From assembly GCF_021608185.1 (NCBI RefSeq), contig NZ_JAKIHN010000007.1, forward strand, positions 124,001 through 188,000: a stretch of 64,000 nt of DNA, read 5' to 3'. This document shows positions 56,790 through 64,000 of this stretch, piece after piece; position 1 is the first letter of the stretch, and each line of letters opens with the position of its first letter. The stretch comes from Flavobacterium anseongense. Lineage in GTDB: Bacteria; Bacteroidota; Bacteroidia; Flavobacteriales; Flavobacteriaceae. A program made the translations under genes and the position numbers. The notes below the pieces were generated by a model. That model had not been told where the DNA came from. It ran no database searches and saw only the letters and a list, made by a program, of their open reading frames with translations.

Positions 56790-56880
56790 ATAGGCAAATA
56801 AAGTCCGAAGTTCGAAATACGAAGTCAGAAGTAATAAAGTGACCCATTTCGTACTTCCGATTTCGTACCTCGTACTTAAA
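56790..56880. repeat. Imperfect inverted repeat of GAAGTxxGAAATAC words
   Basis: GAAGTTCGAAATACGAAG on the left is partly complementary to CTTCCGATTTCGTACCTCGTACTT on the right. Each arm is a string of near-copies. It separates the helicase start from the hutG stop and resembles the arrays at 25441 and 26133. Confidence 0.6.
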
Positions 56881-57913
56881 TAAGATCTTTCCTCGACTTA
56901 ATAAAATCAGTCACCAAATACCCAATCAGTTTTCCGATAAGGTGATTGTTTTTTTCTTCACCCAAATCGGGTGCGCCTTCGCAGATATGGAGATAACATG
57001 CGTTCTTATTATTGCCGAAAAAGTAAACAAACTCGCGTAATTCTTCTACCGAAAAACCACTCATAGTCATGGCACTGCTGGCAATATTTGGCAACGCATC
57101 CAAATCGATTTCAATACCATAAGGATCAGTTTTGACAAAATCGGATGCTCTGATAAGTTCTTGTAGAAATTGCTTTTGTTTGCGTACTTTGATTTCGTCA
57201 TACGTATTAAAAGTAACGCGGTCTTCAATTTTCTTTAAAATATCTAAAACGTTTTTAGAAGTATAGTTTTCGTGTAATCCAAAGATGAAATATTTTTTTA
57301 GGAAACCTTCTTCATAGGCATAAGAGAAACCATTGCCACTATGTCTTCCTTCCAAAATCCTAAAATCGGAATGCGCATCAAAATTGACTGCATTTATTGG
57401 TTTTCCCAGTCCAAGGGCCGTTCCTTTTATATTCCCGTAAGCATTGTTGTGACCGCCACCAATAATTATAGGAGTTTTACCGTATTTTATAATGCAGCTG
57501 ATAATGTGCACAACTTCTTTATCAATTTTTTCAACAAGTGAACTTAATTTTTTTCGGTCGACCGTATTGTTAAAATTCAGGTCTTTTGCAGCTTCCATTT
57601 CTTCAGCTACATCTAACGCTCCTAAAACCAAAATTTGACTTCCTTTACAAAAGCGATTGTGCTGAATGTTAGCAATACTTGCAATAGCACTTTCCCAAGC
57701 AGAATAAGCTCCGGGACGACCATAATTAGCACGGACACCAACATCTTCCGGTATTCCGAACAACACATATTTTGCATCGCAGTTTTTCAAATAATCGTGA
57801 CAATTTTCACCTTTGGGAATGGTTAGCATTTTTTCACCAAATTTTACTTCACCGCTTCGGTGATTGGTTACTTTTGCTAAATCGGTAATTGAAAACGGAA
57901 TTATATTCTCCAT
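56876..57913 (-). CDS. hutG: Formimidoylglutamase-like arginase-superfamily hydrolase
   Basis: This enzyme would hydrolyse N-formimidoyl-L-glutamate to glutamate and formamide in histidine degradation. The 345-residue arginase fold has metal ligands His155 (GGGHNN), Asp179, His181 and Asp183 (NFDAHSDFR), plus the two Asp residues of IEIDLDALP. It is transcribed in the same direction as hutI, with one divergent gene in between. An agmatinase or arginase role is possible, but hutI nearby favours the hut assignment. No hutH or hutU is visible in the window. Confidence 0.82.
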   Translation of the reverse strand: MENIIPFSITDLAKVTNHRSGEVKFGEKMLTIPKGENCHDYLKNCDAKYVLFGIPEDVGVRANYGRPGAYSAWESAIASIANIQHNRFCKGSQILVLGALDVAEEMEAAKDLNFNNTVDRKKLSSLVEKIDKEVVHIISCIIKYGKTPIIIGGGHNNAYGNIKGTALGLGKPINAVNFDAHSDFRILEGRHSGNGFSYAYEEGFLKKYFIFGLHENYTSKNVLDILKKIEDRVTFNTYDEIKVRKQKQFLQELIRASDFVKTDPYGIEIDLDALPNIASSAMTMSGFSVEELREFVYFFGNNKNACYLHICEGAPDLGEEKNNHLIGKLIGYLVTDFIKSRKDLI

Positions 57914-58010
57914 CTGAAAAAAAATATTTCACCAAAAATATAATAAAAATGTTTATCTTTCGTTACTATATCAATATAGTACCTACATTATATAATTAAA
58001 AAAAACACAC

Positions 58011-58895
58011 ATGGAAAATCAAAACAATCATTCAAAACTAAAAGCTATTATTGGAATATTAGCAGTTTTATTGATAGGAAGTTTAATTTACATTTTTAAA
58101 CTAACGTCCGATGCAAAGACTTTGCAAACTACCGTTACTACTGTAAAGTCTGAAAAAGAATCAGTACTAAAGGATTTGGCGGATTTGAAAGCTACTTATG
58201 ATGCGGCAATTGCAGAAAACACTTCTATGTCGGATGAGCTGATTGCCGAAAGAGATAAGGTTGTAAAACTTATGGCGGATTTAAAAGCATCAAAAGGTGA
58301 CAATGCCACGTTGCAAAAATATAAAACCCAATACAAAGCAATGGAGCAAAAAATGCAGAATTTGATGCAGGAAGTTGATGTATTGAAAAAACAAAATCAA
58401 GTTTTGACCACTAAGGTAGACAGTACAACTGTTGCTTTAGAAGACAACAAAAAATACAATCAGGTTTTGGTTGGTCAAAATGAGCAACTGGCTAAAACAG
58501 TTGAGTTAGGTTCTAAACTTTCGGTTACGAATTTGAAAACGGCTTCTTATAAAGTTAAAAGCTCAGGAAAACAAGTAGCTACTGACAAAGCAAGCAGAAC
58601 GGACATGCTTAAAGTTAACTTTACTATAGCGGAAAACAAAATTGCCAAATCGGGAGATAAGACTTATTATGTTCAGGTAATTGATTCTAAAAACAATGTT
58701 TTGGGAGATAAGGAAACTGTTTCGTTTGGTGAAACATCATTAACTTATAGTTTTACAACGACGGTAAAATATGAAAACAAAACGGTTGAAGTTTCTGAGC
58801 AATTACCGGGAAAAGATTTTGCTAAAGGAACTTATTTTGTCAATGTTTTTGACAAAGGAGAATTGGTTTCAAAAAGCAGTTTTAGTTTGCGATAA
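58011..58895 (+). CDS. Membrane-anchored coiled-coil protein of unknown function
   Basis: This 294-residue protein has an N-terminal membrane helix (IIGILAVLLIGSLIYIF, residues 13-29). A long coiled coil (about 30-165), rich in Lys, Glu and Gln with periodic leucines, follows. A beta-sheet C-terminal domain begins LKTASYKVKSSGKQVATDKA and ends SKSSFSLR. The family is recognisable in flavobacteria but its function is unknown. It stands between hutG and hutI, transcribed opposite to both. A cell-envelope spacer role is inferred from the coiled coil. Confidence 0.75.
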   Translation: MENQNNHSKLKAIIGILAVLLIGSLIYIFKLTSDAKTLQTTVTTVKSEKESVLKDLADLKATYDAAIAENTSMSDELIAERDKVVKLMADLKASKGDNATLQKYKTQYKAMEQKMQNLMQEVDVLKKQNQVLTTKVDSTTVALEDNKKYNQVLVGQNEQLAKTVELGSKLSVTNLKTASYKVKSSGKQVATDKASRTDMLKVNFTIAENKIAKSGDKTYYVQVIDSKNNVLGDKETVSFGETSLTYSFTTTVKYENKTVEVSEQLPGKDFAKGTYFVNVFDKGELVSKSSFSLR

Positions 58896-58925
58896 GAATC
58901 ATCTTTTTTACTTATTATAAAAGGA

Positions 58926-58962
58926 AAAAGTCCTCTCGTAACAAAACGAGAGGACTTTTTTT
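58926..58962. terminator. Bidirectional terminator before hutI
   Basis: AAAAGTCCTCTCGT and ACGAGAGGACTTTT form a long stem between convergent genes. Confidence 0.93.
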
Positions 58963-60199
58963 ATGAAACTAACTTTCCGTTTATCATTACTTGTTCAATC
59001 AAATCTGTGCCAAAAGAATAGGGTAATTCATAAAACGAATTCAAAGGTTTGGTGATGATAAGATTGGCTTTTTTACCAACGGTTATACTTCCGTGTGTTG
59101 CTGAAATTTCCATCGCGTACGCACCATTTATCGTGGCCGCATTAATGGCTTCTTCGGGAGTCATTTTCATTTTGATGCAGGCGGTTGCGACAACAAAATT
59201 CATATTTCCGGAAGGTGAAGTTCCCGGATTAAAATCTGATGCCAAAGCAAGTGGCAAACCTGCGGCAATCATTTTTCGCGCTGGTGTATACGGAATGCTG
59301 ATAAAATAAGAACAGCTTGGCAAAGCCACAGGCATGGTTTGAGTGTTTTTTAAAACTTCAATATCTTCATCGGTTACAATTTCTAAATGATCGACTGAAA
59401 GGGCATTGTGTTTTACGCAGGCTGCAATTCCGTTTATAGCAGTGAATTGATTGACATGTATTTTGGAACGTAAACCATGTTGTTTTCCGGCTTCCATAAT
59501 TCGTTCGGTTTCTTCCACCGAAAAATAACCTGTTTCACAAAATGCATCAATATAATCGGCCAAATTTTCGGCAGCAATTTTTGGTAAAATTTCATTGATT
59601 AATAAATCTATATATCCACTATGATTTTCTTTATAATCTAAAGGAAAAGCATGAGCACCAAGAAATGTTGCTTTGATTTTGATTGGATAAGCAGAAGCTA
59701 ATTTCTTTATGACACGAAGCATTTTGAGTTCGCCATCAACAGTCAATCCGTAACCCGATTTGATTTCGACAGCACCAGTTCCTTGTTGGATAACTTCTTC
59801 TAAACGTTTTTTGGATTGATTATAAATTTCTTCTTCTGAAGCTTCGTTTAATTTTTTAGCCGAATTCAAAATACCACCACCACGATTGGCAATTTCTTCA
59901 TAAGTCAAGCCGTTAATTCTGTCTACAAATTCCTGTTCCCGATTGCCCACATATACAATGTGCGTGTGGCTGTCACACCACGAAGGCAAAATCATTTTTC
60001 CTGTGGCATCGATTGTTTTGTCTGCGTTTATTTTTGGACAGTTTTCCATCGAACCAAAAGCAGCAATCACATCATTTTCTATCAACAAATAGGCATTACT
60101 GATTGTCGGTAAAATTGCCATTTCACTGCCGGAAACTTTACATATCGAAGTTTCTCTGACTTGCAGCAATTCTTTTATGTTGATGATTAACGTTTGCAT
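58961..60199 (-). CDS. hutI: Imidazolonepropionase
   Basis: This enzyme is the third step of histidine degradation, opening 4-imidazolone-5-propionate to formimidoylglutamate. The 412-residue amidohydrolase fold has metal ligands His78 and His80 (CDSHTHIVY), plus GAHAFP and IHVNQF. The substrate-site segment EQEFVDRINGLTYEEIANRGGGI also supports HutI. I chose ATG 60199; the longer frame to 60256 adds 19 residues and no conserved sequence. It pairs functionally with hutG, with an unrelated gene between them. Confidence 0.93.
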   Translation of the reverse strand: MQTLIINIKELLQVRETSICKVSGSEMAILPTISNAYLLIENDVIAAFGSMENCPKINADKTIDATGKMILPSWCDSHTHIVYVGNREQEFVDRINGLTYEEIANRGGGILNSAKKLNEASEEEIYNQSKKRLEEVIQQGTGAVEIKSGYGLTVDGELKMLRVIKKLASAYPIKIKATFLGAHAFPLDYKENHSGYIDLLINEILPKIAAENLADYIDAFCETGYFSVEETERIMEAGKQHGLRSKIHVNQFTAINGIAACVKHNALSVDHLEIVTDEDIEVLKNTQTMPVALPSCSYFISIPYTPARKMIAAGLPLALASDFNPGTSPSGNMNFVVATACIKMKMTPEEAINAATINGAYAMEISATHGSITVGKKANLIITKPLNSFYELPYSFGTDLIEQVMINGKLVS

Positions 60200-60267
60200 A
60201 AAATGATTTTTGGTAAAAATAGTTCTAAAAAAAGAAATAGTATTAAATTTAAACAAATTTAGAATTC

Positions 60268-61338
60268 GTGAGAAAAATTAAATATAAAAAAGGGAAGAAA
60301 GTTCAGCCTACATTTTTAGATTATACCGGAGTGCACAAACAAACCAAAACCGAAATGCAATTGTTTGTTTATGATGCCCATGATTTGACAGAGTATAATG
60401 AATTTACCAAATCGCAATTAGGAAAATGTTTTGAACTCTCAAAAGTGAATTGGCTCAATGTTCATGGATTAAATGATACCGAGTTAATCAAATCTGTCGG
60501 TGATTTTCTCAACGTTGATAATTTCATGCTGGGCGATATACTGAATACCACTAAAAGAACCAAACTTGATGAATATCATGATGTTTTGTTTTTCAATATC
60601 AAGTCTTTGTTGCCCATTGAAAATAGTGATAATATAAGTGTAGAACAGATTAGTTTTTTGTTGAAGAGCGGTATTTTGGTTTCATTTCAGGAAAAGCGAA
60701 GCGATTATTTTACTCATATTCGAGAACGCATCAGAACACATTCAGGTATCGTTAGAGATAAAAAGGCGGATTATCTTTTGTATTTGTTGCTGGATGCCAT
60801 CATGGAAAATTTCTACATCACGATTGAAAACGAAGAAGACAGTGTTGAATCATTGATAGATGAATCAAAAACCAGCACTAATCCAAAAATTTTAGAACAG
60901 ATAGAAAAGCACCGCGATAATTTCAATTTTTTAAAACGTTCCATTATTCCGTTGCGAGATTCATTGTATTCTATCAAAAGCATGAAAGACGATAATGTGT
61001 TTAATGCTATTGAGCATGACAATTACAGTTTCTTTTCGCGTTTACATCAAAAATGTTTAGAGCTTTTGGAACAAATTGAATACGATTTGACTTCGTTGGA
61101 TAGTGCTTCTAATTTTTACTTCTCTACCCAAAATCACAAGATGAATGAAGTTATGAAAACCCTGACAGTCGTTTCGGTTTTCTTTATGCCATTGACATTC
61201 ATTGTTGGTGTATACGGGATGAACTTCGATAACATGCCCGAACTCCACTGGAAATATGGTTATTTCATCATCGTTGGATTCATGCTTGTATTACTATTGG
61301 GAATGGTTTATTATTTCAAAAAGAAAAAATGGTATTAA
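60268..61338 (+). CDS. corA: CorA-family magnesium/cobalt transporter
   Basis: This 356-residue divalent cation channel is predicted as a pentamer. A large cytoplasmic helical domain with long acidic and coiled stretches ends in two C-terminal membrane helices. Between them lies the selectivity motif GMN at residues 317-319 (VYGMNFDNMPELHW). The start is GTG at 60268; no nearby in-frame ATG fits. The gene is divergent from hutI across 68 bases. Confidence 0.95.
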   Translation: MRKIKYKKGKKVQPTFLDYTGVHKQTKTEMQLFVYDAHDLTEYNEFTKSQLGKCFELSKVNWLNVHGLNDTELIKSVGDFLNVDNFMLGDILNTTKRTKLDEYHDVLFFNIKSLLPIENSDNISVEQISFLLKSGILVSFQEKRSDYFTHIRERIRTHSGIVRDKKADYLLYLLLDAIMENFYITIENEEDSVESLIDESKTSTNPKILEQIEKHRDNFNFLKRSIIPLRDSLYSIKSMKDDNVFNAIEHDNYSFFSRLHQKCLELLEQIEYDLTSLDSASNFYFSTQNHKMNEVMKTLTVVSVFFMPLTFIVGVYGMNFDNMPELHWKYGYFIIVGFMLVLLLGMVYYFKKKKWY

Positions 61339-61349
61339 GGATCCGAGTG

Positions 61350-61388
61350 TGAAGCGCGAATTGTTTGGAGCGTAGTGGATAGAATAAA
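61350..61388. repeat. Degenerate GC-richer intergenic stretch
   Basis: GTGAAGCGCGAATTG and GAGCGTAGTGGATAG resemble parts of the element at 5216-5256. The relation is weak. Confidence 0.25.
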
Positions 61389-62543
61389 TTAGGAATTAGT
61401 TTCATTAAAACTCTTTTTCAAAACAAATTTTAAAAATAATAAGCCTAAAGTTCCTGCGATTAACGATGAAACTAAAATCATGATTTTGGAATTATCGATA
61501 TGTTCAACATCTGAAAAGGCGAGAAGCGTAATAAAGATGGACATGGTAAAGCCGATTCCGCCTAAAAATCCGACTCCGATTATGGCTTTCCAATTGATGT
61601 CTTCAGGAAGCGAACAAATTTTTAGTTTCACTGATAAATAACTAAAAAGGGCAATTCCGATAGGCTTCCCAACGATTAATCCCAAAGCAATTCCCAATGT
61701 GTAATTATGAGACAAAGCAAAATGCCAATCAGAATTGATTATAATTGCGGTGTTCGCCAATGCAAAAATGGGAAGAATAAAATAAGCAACAGGTTTATGT
61801 AAAAAGTGTTGTAAGATTATAGATGGCGATTTTTCACTTCCCGTACTAAACGGAATGGCAAATGCTAATAAGACACCGGTAATTGTGGCGTGAACTCCTG
61901 AATTCAGCATAAAATACCACATAAAAACACCACCAATTAAATAGGGAATAAGGTTGTGGACTTTCAATCTGTTCAAAGCTAATAAAACGCCAAAAATAGA
62001 TAAAGCTATGGTTAGATTTATCCAATTTAAATCGCCTGTATAGAAAATTGCAATGATCAGAATAGCCCCTAAATCATCGATTACAGCTAAAGCGGTTAGA
62101 AAGACTTTTAATGAAGTTGGTACTTTATTTCCTAAAAGCGATAAAATCCCTAAGGCGAAAGCAATGTCTGTTGCCATTGGAATTCCGGCTCCGGATTGGG
62201 TTTCGGTTCCAAAGTTTATGAGTAAAAACAAAGCTGCAGGAAGTAACATTCCACCAATTGCTCCCGAGATTGGCAGCAATGCATTTTTGATATTGGAAAG
62301 TTCGCCCGCATAGATTTCGCGCTCTAATTCTAAACCAATCAGCAAAAAGAAAATGGTCATCAAGCCGTCATTTATCCAATGTTCTAGTGAATGATTTCCT
62401 AGTTGTAAGTGCCAAATATGTAAGTAGCTTTCGCTCCAAATGGAATTTGCTAAAAATAAAGAAAGCAGTGTACAAGCTATTAATGTAAATCCACCAGCTT
62501 TTTCGCTTTCAAAAAAATCTTTGAAAAGTTTTGTAATTACCAT
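61389..62543 (-). CDS. nhaA: Na+/H+ antiporter NhaA
   Basis: This inner-membrane sodium-proton antiporter has 384 residues and about 12 helices. Conserved signatures include the TDIAFALGILSLLG helix and the paired aspartates in VIDDLGAILI, which bind Na+. FFLLIGLELEREI near the start is also typical. The gene follows the OmpA-type gene on the same strand after a terminator, so it has its own promoter, which I could not place. It acts in pH and salt homeostasis. Confidence 0.95.
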   Translation of the reverse strand: MVITKLFKDFFESEKAGGFTLIACTLLSLFLANSIWSESYLHIWHLQLGNHSLEHWINDGLMTIFFLLIGLELEREIYAGELSNIKNALLPISGAIGGMLLPAALFLLINFGTETQSGAGIPMATDIAFALGILSLLGNKVPTSLKVFLTALAVIDDLGAILIIAIFYTGDLNWINLTIALSIFGVLLALNRLKVHNLIPYLIGGVFMWYFMLNSGVHATITGVLLAFAIPFSTGSEKSPSIILQHFLHKPVAYFILPIFALANTAIIINSDWHFALSHNYTLGIALGLIVGKPIGIALFSYLSVKLKICSLPEDINWKAIIGVGFLGGIGFTMSIFITLLAFSDVEHIDNSKIMILVSSLIAGTLGLLFLKFVLKKSFNETNS

Positions 62544-62555
62544 GATTCAAAGATA

Positions 62556-62586
62556 AAAAAAAGCACCCGTTTTCGGATGCTTTTTA
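62556..62586 (-). terminator. Terminator of the PD40/OmpA gene
   Basis: AAAGCACCCG and CGGATGCTTT form an imperfect stem with T-runs, between the gene and nhaA. Confidence 0.75.
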
Positions 62587-62608
62587 AAGTATGATTGTTA
62601 GGGTTTTA

Positions 62609-64000
62609 TTATAATGCTGTAATTATGAATTCAGAACGTCTGTTAAGTTGGTGTTCTGCTTCGGTACATTTTACCCCGTCTGAACAACCGTTCACCAATT
62701 CGTTTTCACCTAAACCTTCAGAGGTTAAACGATCAGCTGCAATACCGTTTTTAATTAACCAGTCTTTTGTCGATTTTGCTCTTCTTTTTGATAGCTTATC
62801 GTTATAAGAGAAAGAAGCTCTACTATCGGTATGCGAACGAATATTGATTTTCATTGATGGATTTTGATTCAATACATCTAATAATTTTGCTAAATCAACA
62901 GCGGCATCAGGTCTGATATTCCATTTGTCTAAATCAAAATAGATGATATTGATTTTGAAACAATCTGCTAAATCGTCACCAATTTTAACTTTACAAGTTG
63001 AAGTTTTAAGTTCGATATTAAGTTCGGTTTTACCTGTTTCTTTACCAATAATTACAGAAACTTCTTTTGTTGTATAATCTTCACGTGAAGCTCTTACAAA
63101 ATATTTCACACCACATTCAACTTCTGTAAATTCGTATTTACCTTCTGCGTCAGAAGTAGTTTCTTTAAGCTGGTTGAATTTTTCATCAAAAAGTATCAAT
63201 TTGGTATTAGGTAAAACCGCTTTTGTATCTTCATCAGTAACAACTCCAAAAAGTATTTGGTCACACCAAATTGGTCTTGTTTCTACAAATTTATAGATAT
63301 CATCGCTTCCTTGTCCGCCATCTCTGTTAGAACTTAGGAATCCTTTTTTAGTTTTAAAATTAATGATAAAGGCAAAATCATCTTTTGGACTATTAGCTTC
63401 TTCACCGACGTTTAGTACCTGTTTAAAATTAAGGCTTCCGTCTTTTGGCAATCTTGTAATAAAAATGTCCATTCCACCAATACCTGGATGACCATCTGAA
63501 GCGAAGTATAATTCGTTATCATCAGAGATAAAAGGATAAGTTTCTCTACCTGATGTATTAATTGAGTCGCCTAAATTTTCAGGAGCACCAAAGCTGCCAT
63601 CATCATTTATTTTTACCTTAAACAAATCGGATTGACCACGAGTTCCGGGCATATCAGAAGCAAAGTATAGAGTTTTTTCATCCGGTGATAAAGCTGGATG
63701 AGCTGTTTGATAGCTATCACTGTTGAATGGTAGCGGTGTAATATTACTCCATTGTCCTTCTTTATCTACAGTGGCTTTATAAATTTTCAAAAGCGTTACT
63801 TTACCGGCATCATAACCTCTTTCGTCAAGATAGTTATTACGGGTGAAGTAAACTGTTTTTCCGTCTTTAGTAAAAGCCGGAGTATCTTCGTGATATTTAG
63901 TGTTTATTTTTTTACCAAATTTTCCAACGGCACCAAGTGAACCATCTTCCGATATTGGAGAATCATAAAGATTAGTAAAATACTGACCAGTCCAAGTGTG
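62609..64000 (-). CDS. PD40/OmpA-family surface protein, 5'-truncated by the window edge
   Basis: The frame is open to the last base of the window, so at least 463 codons are present and the start lies beyond 64000. It begins in the propeller region (FTNLYDSPISEDGSLGAVGKFG) and continues with DTPAFTKDGKTVYFTRNN and SPDEKTLYFASDMPG. A carboxypeptidase-regulatory-like domain (FGVVTDEDTKAVLPNTKLI) follows. The OmpA domain (IIYFDLDKWNIRPDA, RSHTDSRASFSYND) ends it. It is a close relative of the protein at 44417-46342 and probably follows another PorP/SprF gene upstream on this strand. It is not a short ORF starting at 63790; the internal TTG there is not the start. Confidence 0.92.
   Translation of the reverse strand, partial: HTWTGQYFTNLYDSPISEDGSLGAVGKFGKKINTKYHEDTPAFTKDGKTVYFTRNNYLDERGYDAGKVTLLKIYKATVDKEGQWSNITPLPFNSDSYQTAHPALSPDEKTLYFASDMPGTRGQSDLFKVKINDDGSFGAPENLGDSINTSGRETYPFISDDNELYFASDGHPGIGGMDIFITRLPKDGSLNFKQVLNVGEEANSPKDDFAFIINFKTKKGFLSSNRDGGQGSDDIYKFVETRPIWCDQILFGVVTDEDTKAVLPNTKLILFDEKFNQLKETTSDAEGKYEFTEVECGVKYFVRASREDYTTKEVSVIIGKETGKTELNIELKTSTCKVKIGDDLADCFKINIIYFDLDKWNIRPDAAVDLAKLLDVLNQNPSMKINIRSHTDSRASFSYNDKLSKRRAKSTKDWLIKNGIAADRLTSEGLGENELVNGCSDGVKCTEAEHQLNRRSEFIITAL

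Noticed and set aside
62609..63790. A complete 393-residue OmpA protein starting at 63790
   Set aside because: The frame stays open to base 64000 and encodes conserved propeller sequence upstream, so this is a truncated view of a longer gene.

Overview
The window looks like chromosomal DNA of a Flavobacterium-like member of the Bacteroidetes. It is AT-rich and start codons lack Shine-Dalgarno sequences. Several promoters fit the Bacteroidetes form TTG-N19/20-TAnnTTTG. Many secreted proteins end in type IX secretion (T9SS) sorting domains, and a PorP/SprF protein is present. I found no rRNA, tRNA, CRISPR array, insertion sequence or prophage.

Layout. 1-1831: an arsenic-response operon (end of an ArsR-like regulator, a DUF6428-type protein with clustered C-terminal cysteines, a 41-residue membrane peptide, a SAM methyltransferase, a thioredoxin-linked arsenate reductase). 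1927-5102: a TPR lipoprotein and dihydrolipoyl dehydrogenase. 5130-5927: a long non-coding stretch with a probable structured RNA, a GC-rich element and a 12-residue signal-peptide-only ORF followed by a strong terminator. 5928-8288: two tandem leucine-rich-repeat T9SS cargo proteins. 8329-18659: amino-acid permease, KatG, DoxX-like protein, DUF4349 lipoprotein, then pabB-tilS-dsbD. 18761-22386: a tandem pair of lipoproteins with near-identical front halves and diverged tails. 22420-32632: mostly housekeeping genes (UvrD/PcrA helicase, YrdC/Sua5 protein, OmpA lipoprotein, glycosyltransferase, HsdR_N-domain protein, holA, alcohol dehydrogenase, amidohydrolase).

32745-51222 is the surface-protein island. 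A 2533-residue adhesin is transcribed leftward. A divergent set (906-residue type B T9SS protein, PorP/SprF protein, TPR/PD40/OmpA protein) runs rightward, followed by a 1565-residue type A T9SS protein. The divergent promoter region carries three copies of a LacI/GalR-type operator (TGYAATCGATTRCA), each touching a TAnnTTTG box. A fourth, slightly altered copy precedes the 1565-residue gene. This suggests one unseen LacI-family regulator controls the island, and it is the most interesting signal I found.

51524-64000: EttA, a TPR hybrid histidine kinase, an RhlE-like helicase with DESD in place of DEAD, histidine-degradation genes hutG and hutI, a coiled-coil membrane protein, CorA, NhaA, and a second PD40/OmpA protein cut by the window edge.

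A second theme is short tandem octamer arrays (CTAACAAT or AAATAACC type) lying directly before four start codons, always G-poor on the coding strand. They may act as unstructured, slippage-prone translation leaders.
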